Positions 36,134 to 49,100 of a DNA stretch of 64,000 bases are shown in pieces. The stretch is from Brugia malayi (lineage: Eukaryota; Nematoda; Chromadorea; Rhabditida; Onchocercidae), in NCBI RefSeq assembly GCF_000002995.4, contig NW_025062479.1, positions 11,761,721 through 11,825,720 on the forward strand, in the 5' to 3' direction. A program made the translations under genes and the position numbers. How positions within the stretch are numbered: position 1 is the first letter of the stretch; every line of letters begins with the position of its first letter. The notes under the pieces were generated by a model, which was not told where the DNA came from, searched no databases, and saw only the letters and a list, made by a program, of their open reading frames with translations.

Positions 36134-39100
36134 GAGAGAAGGGACGAATGATTTCATTTGTAGGAAATTAGCAGGAAAAAATCGATTGAAAAAAAAAGTT
36201 GAGATTTTAAGAAATGGAAAATGAATGCTTTTTCTAAAAATCCATTTAATGTATATTTACATACATTGGAACGCGACAATATTTTAACTGAAGCAGACAA
36301 ATTCTCCTATTGAATTTCTAAAATAAAATACCTACACAATGTTCTAGTTAATTTTAAAAGAAGAGAGAAAAAAATATTTGTACTTCTGTAAAATCGAATT
36401 GTTACAAGTTATCCTCGAATTTTAATCAAATTTAATTTATCAAGTGGGACAGTTGATGAATGGTGATAAAAAATAAGAACATGACAACTAATGCCAAATG
36501 ATAATAGTTTTTTCTTAAATAATCAATGTTTAATAGTAACAGTATTAGATTGCATTTGAAGGTTTCTGTATTAAATCTGCAGTAAAGTGTTATTATCACA
36601 GAATTTCATGTAAAAACAATTTTATGAAATTACATGAAATTATCGTTCAAAAAGATTACCAAAATAACGTAGAAGTGTGAAGAGAAATAACAAATTTCAC
36701 TTCTTTTTTTGTTTAAATGTAGCATTTCAATGTTCACTTTACTGTTTTTATTAACAGAGGACCTCAGTAGCTTTAATAAAAAATCATAAAAGGTATTGAA
36801 CTATGAAATAACAATTAACATTTCTTTCTATTTGTCAGCGATAAAAAAAAACTTCTGTAAAGCCTAGGGTAACTTTTTTTTTTCTGAAATTTACCATTTA
36901 TCATACGTTTCATCTATAAATGAAGAACTGCTGTTTTTATGAAAATTTTCGAACATTTTTAAACAATAAATTTTTTATTTCTTTTTCTTTTCCTTTTTTT
37001 TTTCTTTTTTTTTGGAAGGAAAACATTGAAAGGTTGGGAAAATTTTCTTTATTTTTCCTCTTCTTTTGAACTGTTTTAACTTCCGGACTAGCATCTGCTT
37101 CCTGCAATCAAATGCAGAAGCATCAGTCACGGTGGGTGATGGTACAACTGTCACCGTCATTTCTTTTTTACTCATCAAGGCTTGTCACTCAAGATTCCGT
37201 TATCTGCGAAGGAACTGTTCCTTCTTCCTTATGCTATTTTAAAACTGTTACTACTAAAAAGTTGCTTTGAAAACGAAAATAAAAAAAAGAAAATGCAAAA
37301 AAAGAGAGATTTGTTTTGTCTTCTCTCATAAAGGATATTCTTTTTTCATCCAAATTTGACAAATTTTTAACGATTAATATTACTACTCAATGCATATCAA
37401 TCTTTCTTTTTAATTTGATATTTTCTTCGGCCTTATTAGGATCGATTTCGTTGATTAGCCTTATTATGAATATTTTAAATTTAATGCTTTCAAAAAAAAA
37501 AAATTTTTTTTATTCAGTAATGGATAAGGTATTAAACAAGGCAACTGTTGATTAAATAAAAGTGTGAAAGATTATACAAGTTAATAAGTTTTCATTTTAA
37601 ATGCTAAATTCATTTGTTTAATAACTGCAATATATTTCGATGCGTTAACTTTCATTTGCAGTGCATTGAATTCATCAATATCTGTGACTTTCCGTCTTAT
37701 TAAAGCTCGTTAGCATTAAATTTAAAAACAAATGAAGCCTTTGTTGTTAACGTCGTGGGACTGCTATGAATTTGCAATGAGTTAATTTCAGAATGAAAAG
37801 AGTATGAAGCAAATTAATCCTTAAGTTTTCCGTAATTTCAGAACAAAGTGGGGAATTCTAGCAGGGGTAAGATAAAATAGTACATAGACTAAATTTAAAC
37901 AAAAATAGCTTATAAATGCTAACGGAAATCTTTTTAAATGCTAATTTATATTCGTCTTCTTTTCTTCTTTAAACTTTTCTTTCTTGATTTTTTTCTCTCT
38001 TCTGCACTCTCTTCTTTCAACTTTCTCCTCGCAAATAGCATCCCGAGAAATTTTCACTGAATAATCTAACACTTACTGAAAGTTGTAGTTTTAAGAAAAA
38101 TTGGAAATTACGAATTAGTATTTTGTTAACTTCTGTTGTTCAGTCAGTTAATACAACAAACTGTGACTATCTCGTTTTTCTTCTCTTGCACTAACGAATG
38201 AATATCATTATCAAAATATAGTTGTAAATGACAAACGTTGACATTTCAGTCGAAAAATGACCTGTAACATCTGCTTTTTGAACAACAAACAAATAATAGT
38301 TAGCTTGAATTTAACGTTAAAAAAAAAGGAAAAAGAAAAAATGGGATAAATTTTGAGTGGAAGTTAAAAAGCTAAAAGTGTTTAAATTTTAAATTATCCT
38401 GCTAAGTTATTATATAAAACCAAATGTTATCTTTCCACACATCAGTAAAGTTTGTTAAAATTTATGAACGCATAAATATTAAACTGAATGAAATATCTAG
38501 ACAATAATAGCATTTGACGATACATTTTCTTGGTTATTTAATGGATATTTAATAAATAATTTCTAATATTTTATAAACTTATAAAGTTTTCTTTTATGCA
38601 TGTATCTATTAGATATAAACTGATCGGTTGCCATCCTATATAAATCATTAAATTAAACTTAATCATTCATGTTTTTTGGGAGTGAAATAATTTTCAATAA
38701 ATAATTTAATTCAAACCTACATTTTGAATCTAATCATAAATGATATTATTGGATATCAGTAAACAAACGTTAACGAAATTCAAATTTCCAAAGCTTCAGA
38801 AACTATCAGCGTTATCTTCAAAATTTCAAGAAAAAAAAAACTTTATCGTCTTTCAAGACTTCAAGAAAATATAAAAGTTCTCGACCTTATTGTATAAAAA
38901 GTATTTTAAGATTTCGAATAATTATCACTGCTAAATGAAGTGAAAAATAAGTTTTTATTATTTCACATCTTAAATACAAAGATTATTAATTTCCTTATAA
39001 TAACTTATAAAGATTCAAATTTTAAAACGATCAACTTTCTATGCTTATGTTCCAAAAAATTTTAAATAAGTACTATGGGTGAATGACATGACCTGGAAAA

Positions 39101-40235
39101 AAAATCTTTTTTTTTTTGATTTAAAGATTTCAAATTTTAAGGAAAAAGTCAGCAAAAGTCATCATGGAGATGCATTTAAAGTTTTTAGAAATTCATTACT
39201 AACAAAAAATATTTACTAAACAAAAAGAAAACCATTACACTTATGTTTAACGGATTTCGTTTAAAATTAATTAATTAAAAAAAAAAAAAACGATAAAAAA
39301 TATGCTATCATTATTAGTAACCACTAATAATCGTAATTGATTATTTCTTAATCTCTTATTTTTTATATGGATTCATTAAATATTTCATCAAATTGATACT
39401 GGTGATCAAATCATTTCAATCACTGAATCCATTTATTAGCATTTATACAGTTTTACTGTTTTTATGGCAAAATATCAAATTTTACCATTTGATGTTTAAA
39501 TTTGACCATTTAACTGAAATATGTTTTATAATTTGTTATATAATTATGAACTTATAAAGCATCCAATTATAAAAAAATTTTCAGTCACATTCCTAAAATA
39601 CAATATGAGAAATTGACAGAGCTAAATTTCCGTTTGCTTTAGAGAGATGTAATAAAAAAAAGGTGAAATAATTAATTGTAATAAGTGGAAGAAACAAAAT
39701 GACAAAGTTAAATGTATGATATTTCGAATGCAGCGTTTTAAATGTCTAAAGTCAAATCAAGTGAATATCTCCGATTTATCTCTTTGCACTGATAAAACTT
39801 CAATGGGTAATTTGTATACAATATTATTTTGCTTAAATAATAAACAAAATGTTTAAGCGATTAATATTGCAATAATGATTAAACGATCGTATCGGCCATA
39901 CAGTTTCATTATCATTAAGAAACATATTGTACTAAATAAATGAAAAACCCTGATGATACGTAAGCAGGATTACGGAGATTTATAACTATCAGAAAATCGG
40001 TCCTTTCCTAAACTATTCAAAAATTATAGTTTAATCTTAGTTTTTTTCAAGTATGCTTTTGAAAAATTCTGTGAACTTCCGTAATACTTTAAATAAAAGA
40101 TCATTTCTATGTAATAAAAAAAAAAAACAATTAAAAGTTCAGAAATCTCTGTCTTTACTCTCTAAGAGTAACTGTCAACTTCCAATTTATTAATTTCGAT
40201 AATAAAGTTTACAATTAATTAAAGAAACAGTTAAC

Positions 40236-40281
40236 ATTCAATAGTTAAGCAGTCTACAAGCAGACTGCTTAATTATTGAAT
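40236..40281. repeat. 20-bp inverted repeat with one G.T position and a 6-nt loop
   Basis: Arms 40236-40255 (attcaatagttaagcag...) and 40262-40281 (...ctgcttaattattgaat) pair throughout except one position that would be a G.U wobble in RNA. The loop is acaagc. It lies in intergenic DNA downstream of the liprin-beta stop. Confidence 0.88.
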
Positions 40282-43082
40282 CGAATTATCAAACAATTCG
40301 ACGATATGATTCTGAAACGTACGTTACAACGAAATGGACGAAAGTGATTGAGTCCAATGATCCTTTAATTAATTCAAATTAACCTCAGTACAGTTGCACT
40401 TATCTGATTATGTTGCTTCTTCTATTTAAGCACATAATTTTAAAAGGGATGGAAATTTAAATTCGAGGTTGTAGGCAAATTGAAGTTATATCGTACTGCT
40501 TAAGCCAAATTCATTTTAGCAGAATTTGGTGAAGAAAAATCAATTTAAATTCGCAAAATCAGCATAAAATCTTAGGTAGTTTCTTTTGCATCCATGAAAG
40601 TATGATTGTAGAGTGGTGAGGTACCTGTTAAATACCGGTGGATACCTGACGAAGCGATAATCCAAGAGCTGAAGTTTCAACATCTTTAAATAATGGATTC
40701 TGAAGAAATGAGTAAAATATTGCTGATTAACTTTTTCCACTTTAAAGAAGTTTAACTGCTGCTAAATTAGTTTCTTTTTCAAGTCAAATTTCTGATCAAA
40801 TTGGTCCTCCTTCCACAGGATCAACTAAATGAGAGAACGAGTGCCGGAAATTATAATTCAGTAAAGTCACTTACATAACCGTAATAAACTGGAGAATTTC
40901 TTCAAATAATACATTCCGGACATATGTAGTGACTTCGGAAACTATAAAGTCCGTTTAGGAATAAAATTTGGGCATATTTTGATGGTTTTATCAGCAAATG
41001 CATTCCCATTTCAGAAACAGCGACGGAATGGATTACAAAATGCTTATGATAAGTTGAATAACGCCTGAAAAAAAAAATGAATGGTTCTGGAAATATCTCC
41101 ATTTCACCATTACAATCTCGAATTTCTATATATATAAGCAGTAAAATAAATTTGATTATGATTAACAATCTGGCTGATTAGATCATTCCTGAATATTGTT
41201 AAAATTATATTTCTGAAATATATTCGCTTAAACATATTACTGTTTACTGAAAAGAATGATTAAAAGTAGTTCATTATAGGAAATCAGGTATAAAGAAGAG
41301 AAAAAGCATAGCATACACACTATTCTATCATATTTCCATTCAGTCTGTTCTTTTATCACCCGTGAAATTTTTGGATAATCCTTGCTAGGCTGCCTGTTAT
41401 TTTCAAATGATCTAATCTTTGCAAAATCATTGCTAATAGTGTCAAGAGCATCTCTTTTATTATGAGATTTGGAAATTTTAAATCAAATTTTATATCAAAA
41501 TTAAATTTTACTTTTCAGTACGACTACTACTATCATTAGTAACATCTAGTTTTCTCTACATATATATAAATTCATTAAGCAAAGAAACTTGCCGGGAGAG
41601 AAATTAAACAATTCGAAATGAGATTGTAGATGAGACAGTAGCATTTTACGAAGTGAAAAATTGCAGGAGAGGAAAACAGGAGACGGGGAATCCTTCTGAT
41701 GACCCTTGTACAGATTGATTATGCCGCATTTAAGATATCACCACTATTAGTAAGATATCTGTATGGCATGCTTACCTTAATTACTTGCTGTAACAATAAT
41801 GAAATATGTTCTTCAAAAATTTTTAAGTTCATTTTGACACCTGCATGGTTTTATAATCAGTAGAAATTTGATTAAGAATAGTATGCATATATCCAACCCT
41901 GTGGTTGAATCAGATTTGACTAAACATAGTTTACATTATACTGGCAAGCACAAACGCGTTTGAAATTTAACACTGACTATGAGCATTTTGATGGGAAATA
42001 AATTTCCGTTTTAAATTACGCTAGAGCTTCACAAAATTTGGACTTGTAGCGCCAGACTTGAACAGATCAAAGGTAAACGTATGTAAGTGATGTAATAAAA
42101 AATCAATACAGCTGTGTACTTTTTATGGACAAAACATATGCAAAATATCAAATATACAAACAAAATATAATTTTTTTTAAATCAGATAGTTATCAAAGCA
42201 AAGCAAAAAGAAAGTAGAATTCAAAAAAATATTTTAATGCTTTAATATTAAAGAGAAATTTACGAAAAAATACTTGTTTAAACATAAAGATAAATTGTAT
42301 TATTAAGGTAATCAACAACTATTATCAACCAATTTTTTTAGTTAGATTTCAATGCTTTTCTTTGCCTGGAAATTTATTCCTTACCAACGAACAACTGATG
42401 AACATATGGAATAATTATTACAAACTTGCTAATTATGCAAAAAAATTAATTTAGAAAATATTTCCCTAGAGGAGCCTGAAGCTAATCATATTGGAATAAA
42501 TAAGGACAATCGAATTTTAATTCAAATTAAACGCTGAAACCAAAATTGCGATTCCTCTAAAATTAATTCATTAATACCTAAAAATTCAATAGAATATAAC
42601 AATATTGTTGAAAACAATTAGTTAATTTCAGTTAAACGACGCACAATAGTATCAAAATATTAATGCAGATCAGAAGAAGCAAACAGAGCCAGCATACAAA
42701 TTCTGCTATAAAAAGAGAAACTGAACATTTAATTAAATGGCATCTGGGTAGGTAAACAAGCAAATAGTCAGGTAAATAAGTCATACATCCCTGCGACAAA
42801 CTTACCTCCTCTTTACTTGCAATAATTTAAAACTCAAAAAGTAATCTGCGCTGTCTGAGAATTCAGAAGAGAAGAATGAAATGGAGGAAATTTTGCTAGG
42901 ATATGATGATTTCAAAAATTCTACGTGGGATTACTTTTTTCGGATGGAAAGTATGAAATGAATATTAAAACAAGCATTTAAAAGAAATCATAAAATTTAT
43001 ATAAATATACCAATCCAAGATGCATCAGTTGAATTGAGCACAATCAAAAAGAAAAGCAAGCTTCAAGTAACCAAACAGAATA

Positions 43083-43127
43083 TTATACGTTCGATGATTC
43101 AAGCGAATCCAGAATACTTTCCGTAAT
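43083..43127 (-). CDS. hlb-1: Last coding exon of liprin-beta, C-terminus -ESSNV
   Basis: After a clean acceptor (ccatatttttag) the frame reads ITESILDSLESSNV and stops at 43083. The phase fits the donor CAA|gtttgc at 43476/43475. Human liprin-beta1 ends in a similar acidic/Ser stretch and SNV (recalled), which supports this 15-codon exon. S-x-V at the end fits a class I PDZ ligand. Confidence 0.75.
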   Translation of the reverse strand: MTESILDSLESSNV

Positions 43128-46100
43128 CTAAAAATATGGTATGATAACAGCAGACATAATCATTCCCAAAGCTGTAAATTTTTTATATATTTGAATAAGA
43201 TAATCTATTATATTAGGTCCCCATACTTTCTAGCAAGTATTTCCGTTTCTTTATCAAATCACAGTTCAATCTAATTTGTACATAACTAAAGTGTTAACTT
43301 TTCTTCTTTCAGTTCCCTTATACTTTCATGTTTTCTTTGCTAAATTCCTCTAATTACTTTTCAAGATACATAATTATTCCATGAACAGGAATTTGGAGGA
43401 ATAATTCCTGTAGAAACTTTTTTTTAATATTTTAAAATGGATTTTAAAAATGGACAGAAAAAAAAAATAGCAAACTTGTTTTTTATAGATGGATTTTGAA
43501 TCAGAAGGTGGACAGACTGGTTCGTCTGGCTCAACATACACTTCATTTTTTCCTTTCTTACGTGACAAAAGGAAACCTTTCTTCAGGAGCTAAAATAAAA
43601 ATTAGATTTACTTTTTTAAAACTTTTTATAAATGAGAAATTTTTCTTGCAATCAATTCAAATTTGAAAAATAATGTGAAAACATTTTTTGATGCAGAAAA
43701 AAGGGAATTCTCGTGAGATAGACTAATTCAAAGTTTCTTTTAGTAACATAGAACAGAAATTAACAAGAAGATTGGGTTTCGTTTACATCATATCTAAAAA
43801 GCATATCTAAAAAAGATAATAAATAACTCTGAAAAATTCTACTTGTCCTAATGAGAATAATCATTTAATTAAATATGTCATAAAAACCAATTCGTAGTTA
43901 AACTTATGATTTTGTAATGGTAACTTAATTTTTGGTATCGAAATTTTAATCGAGTGTTGTAACTTGCCTTAATTTTCAATAAGGGAGACATTTGGACGAC
44001 AAGTGGTTGTGCAAGCACAGCTCTCTTATGACTAATTACCTCTTGACCTAATAACTGATTGAAATGAGTTGCAAGATGACGTCGAAGAAGCGTTTTGTGA
44101 GCAGGCATTTGCAATACTTCAGCTAATGTTTCTGCAGTGAAAGTTGGCTCATGCACCTATAGGAAAAGAGAAAAGTTGTATTTTCGAAAACAACAGTCAA
44201 ATTTTATAAAATCTGGAAGCAAAACATCACCCTTAATATTCATTAAATTAACAAAAATGCTGTGAAAATACGAAACAAATTGCTTATACTATCTCAGGTA
44301 AAGGGCAAATGCCAACCATTAACATTAATTATCATTCAATTTTTATCACTGAATTTGCATAAAACATACCATCAGTGCACCATGAATTCCGGCACATAAA
44401 AGATTAGGTGTAAATTCAGCTAAATCAATTGCCTTTAGCCATTCACATGTACAATGATGTGACCATCGTTCTACTTCACCTGGACATGCTCCTTTGTGGA
44501 TTAAATCCTAAAAAAGCATCCAAAATGAATTTCATACTACTTACTGAAGCTGAAAGACATATGCTATCTATTCGAATAATACAATAATGCAAGATGATTA
44601 CTCACTGGATTAAACCTCTTTTCCAAACGATTTGGATAAAAATCAACCGATCGTAGGAATTGTACGCCACGAGCGATTGTCGCATGATGAAGAGCAGAAG
44701 TGATTTTCATCTGCAATAATTTCACGTGATAAGATACGATTCAGTTAAATTTTTCATCTTATTTTTTGAATTTAAAAATTTTTAAGCCTACTTCGATCAA
44801 GTCTTGCGCAGTTAATAGTGTTAACATTTGGCCGTCAATCATATTTTCAGCCATACTTTCACGATACTGTGGTAGTCCGATGTCGTCTAACCACAACAGA
44901 ACCTTTAAATATAAAATGAAGTAGATTAAATTAATTTCAAGACAAACCGTTCCAACACTAATAATATGTCATCAACCAATAAAAGTGGAAATTCATAAAT
45001 TTCACCAACTTGATGCAAATCCATACGATCCGCAGAATCTTTAATACCACGACTTATACTAGTCAATATGCAACGGAAACGCTTTCGATGTAACGGGTTC
45101 CTCATAAGTAATTCCTGAAAATCTTATCGTAATGCACGTTCAAGTATTTCGTTTGTTTACGCTTTACTAAACATATAAAATTCTCTCTTATACTAAATGA
45201 TAGCAATGTCATGTAGATTCTAATAACTTTGTATTTTGAATTACTGATCAAAACCTTTTCGTATTCTTGATTTGTCATATTCAACAAATGTCGACCACTA
45301 CGTATAAAACGCTCAACTTCGGGTACATAAACGCTGAAACCAATTTCCGCCATCCATTCACAAATCTGCTCTTTGCTCCAATCAACAAACTGTTGTAACG
45401 GTGGTCGAAGTGCTATAGCGCCGGATATTGGTCCGTAAATAGGTATCCGTGATGAATGTGCCGGTCTGAAAGGTACGATATATATTCGAATTTCCAGTGA
45501 ACCGTTTAAACTTCTTAACAATTTTCCTAGCAAATTATGAAAAATTAAAAATTTGTCGTAATTCGTTACCAGTTACGTTACCAATTGCAGTTATCAGGAT
45601 ACCACACTACTACTCAATTTCCCTTCATAAGATCATATTATACCATTTTTTTTTTTTTGATAAATTCTTTTCTTAAGATTTCCTTTATGTCACTAATACA
45701 CTACTAATACATTAACTTCCTGATCTACATCAAATCATATCAAAGCAAATGAACAATTCCAAAACTCTTTCGAGAGATAAATTTGAATGCATATTTTCCA
45801 CATATCTTAACTTCCTCCTGCTATGCAATTCTTTTTCAATCAAAACTTATAAAAAGAAAAGAAACCTCAAGCCACCCGTATGTTGAAAATCAACAGATTT
45901 AATTTCTTGCGAAGCACTTCTTGTGAGTTTGCCAAATAAATTCTTTAATGAAGATCTGGAATTAGCGTGAAATATGATGCGCCTTACTGAAACAGTAATA
46001 ATTGAATTCTGCTAGGGATTTTTAAATGGTTTTTGTTTTACATATCCTTGCCTTATCATTTCTCTCTGCTTCCCTCAATATTTCATATTTAAAGCAACAT

Positions 46101-49100
46101 TGCATTTCTTCAAAGTATCAATTGAGATTAAAGGAACTATTCCAGAGGGATATCATGAAAACGTGGTATTTCTTGACTCCTCAACGGAATGAATGACACA
46201 TGATAAATTAATCATGAACTTCTAAATATACCTTGTTTTTCCACGTTTAAATTTTCCAATTTCAATGGAAGATCTGGTTTGTACTCCTCGCATTATTTCA
46301 TCATCACTTTCGGCTTTAAGAAAAGAAAATTTGAATTATGTGGAAATTTCAATCAATATAGATGTTTAAAACAAGAGCTGAAATATTGGAAATACATTTA
46401 TTCTTTAAAAACCTGCTTTTTTTTTTTTTTTTTTTTTTTTGAGAAGAATCAATAAAATGCAGTACAGTTGAAAGGACTTATTCTTAAATTGGCAACAAAA
46501 TTTACCTGATATACCTCCCGAAGATGTTGCAGAAAGCTTTTTACGTGGTAGTGTTAAAGTTGAAGCAGCCTGCAAATAACGAAAATACATATCAAGTCAT
46601 ATCAAACTATTGAAAATTTAACAAAATATGAAAGAAATGTAATTCTCAAACATCACTTATACACTATTTCCCCCTACCTTACGCGCGAACGACCTGGAAA
46701 AACTTGGATTCTGAAATGTATCGTGCTTATGTTGCATTTCATTTCCGATACGGCGCAATTCATCTAGTTCAGCAGCCAATTGTCGAGCAGCCGGAGATGA
46801 TGGTGAATGATAGCTAAAACACATCAAAAATTTGATTTTCTGATTTCAGTAGGTAACTTCAACAATGTTCACATTTCAGGCATCTTAAATGATACCTGGG
46901 AGCAGTACGACTAATTGCTCTGGATGAAAGAGGTGGTAGAGTGATACTAGGATCGTAATTAGTTTGTAATCTTGGAGTACCCGAATTCGACCAACTATGT
47001 TGCGGTGATGCTGCTGATAATGATGAGGTATAGGATGATGATGACTAAAATAAAGCATAGTTCATTTTCTTAAACTCTGAAATTTTGCTGCGTCAAAAAT
47101 TTTATGAATCAATTAGTAAAGTGATTTTTTTGCAAACTATTTTCTTTTGAAAGGTTAGAAGAAAGAAGTATTTATGGAGCATATGATTGCTGAAGCTCAG
47201 TAATTCATTTCAAATAGTTATAGTTCAAATTTTTTAAACTTTTCGCTTTCATCTTATAATTTAAAAAATAAACAATAATTTCTAAACCTGTACTGCTGAA
47301 GGTGCTCTTGAGGCGATAGCGCTTCGCTGCTGGGCATTACAAAGACTGGTTGGGAAAGATGAAGAATGAGCAATATGTTCGTTCGCGTCATCCTGAAAAA
47401 ATCAAAAGATTTTGGTACGTCAGTGATAATTGTGCTACGTGGTAATATATAATATGATATGTCTGTGGAATGCCTGATGTAAGTATAGATAAAAATTGTT
47501 GAAATTCTTGCAAATTTAAAGATGAATTTTAAAAAAATGCATTTTTTTTTTTTGATAATGATAATTTACAAGCAGTAATCGTCTAAGCTGAGCATTGATA
47601 TCGAACGGTTGAGGAGTTTCGAAATTATTTTGAATGTAACAACGTGGCAAAGAGATCGCAGGTACTGCACAAACATCACCATCACGTCCGTTACGACAAT
47701 GCTCATCTAAGGCATTTCTCAACGAACTAATTTGGATATTCTATAAAAAAAAAAAAAAGAAAAAAGAAAGAAAAAAAGAAAAAAAAAAAACAGTGATCAA
47801 TTTGAGGTGAAATTAAGTAGTCAAAAATAATTTAAACAAGTGAGAGAACATCATTTTTTTTTTCTTTTTTTCTATTAGTTCGAAATCTACATTATGTCAA
47901 CTTCAATCATTCAAAACTTGTTTGAACTATACCATCAGATGCATGCAAATCAATTTCAACTTTCAGAAGATTATAAGTCAATTAAATAATTAAAACTATC
48001 TAACTTTTTGTTCATTATCCATAATAAGTCGTTGTACGGCCATTCGTAAATGTACCATTTCAGTTGCTAAAGAAAGTAGTATTAGAAAAATAAATAATCT
48101 ATTTATATGAAATCTCAGGAAATTCACTCATTCAACTTTTTTTTTCACTGCAAATTGCTTTGCTAAAATAATTTTTCTCTATCGGAAATTAGATCCTCAA
48201 TGGGAATTTACTGGAAGATTACGGTTTTATATATTAAAAGAATCAGGCAAATTCTGTGTTCTACTTACTGGGCCGATAAAATGAGCTAATTACGAGCATT
48301 TCTAACCTTGATCAGTTTCCGCACCGACATTACCACCAAGCACTTGCTGATATGGCAATTGGGAATGAATCTGAGTCTTGTAAATCTGTGGAGGGAGAGC
48401 ATGTTGCATAATAAAACCTTGCATTGTTTGATTTAAATGTTCAATCTCAGCCTAAAATTCCATTCCCATTTTCAGTTTTTCCATTTTTGTAAACTATAAT
48501 ACATTACTGCTAAATTAAAAACAAAAATATAAATTATGGATAACAAGAGCAAAAACTCATCTGAAAATCCCATTTTTGCATTAAATAATAGCTTGTGCAT
48601 AACTAATACTAATAACAATTTAGACAAGAGAGAAATAATCAATCATCCTTGATAATTTTAGACAAACGCCAAAAAAAAACCATATCACACTTCAAAAAAG
48701 TGCTATGACATGTAATGCTCAAAACGTTACCAAAGAAAAGCTGATCAAAAATTTCAACTTAAACAAACCTGAGAAAGTTGAAGTTTTCGCTCTGTTTCCA
48801 TTTTCTCCTTTTCCAAGGTAGCATATTTGAGTTTTAAATTCGAGACTTCCGCTAAGAGATCCAATTTTCTCGACTCCAAATCACCGTTGCTATCAACACG
48901 CTATAATCATAAATACTCGGAATAATTCAGAGTTCAAGCTTTGAAATAGTTAATTTAGAGTTGAAAAAAAAAAAAACCTTGTTATGAAGGAATCAGCTAA
49001 ATAAATGAAAGTGACTGCAAAATAAATGGTATATATAGACAAGAGTGACCTCTTGTAGCAATTCTTCGGTTGAATCCAAATTGTTCGCTTTAGTTGCCAA

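Larger units (their letters stand above)
31457..43082. other. Intergenic DNA between the Ig receptor and liprin-beta genes
   Basis: No conserved coding exon recognised on either strand. A pyrimidine-rich, GC-richer block at 31540-31780 lies just upstream of the proposed receptor start and may be promoter-proximal. A second more balanced block lies at 35260-35480. Simple repeats, G-runs and two hairpins are listed separately. Around 40540-42090 composition is more even and a few short frames exist, but none has supporting splice context that I trust. Confidence 0.55.

Noticed and set aside
40902..41168. Minus-strand frame with RRYSTYHKHF, reminiscent of a PX-domain RRYS motif
   Set aside because: Only the four-residue motif fits; the rest of the frame and the flanks do not continue a PX domain, and no partner exons are visible.
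43374..43475. Read-through C-terminal extension of liprin-beta
   Set aside because: The extra residues are Phe/Lys/Ile-rich like intron sequence, while splicing to 43127 gives a tail matching the family.
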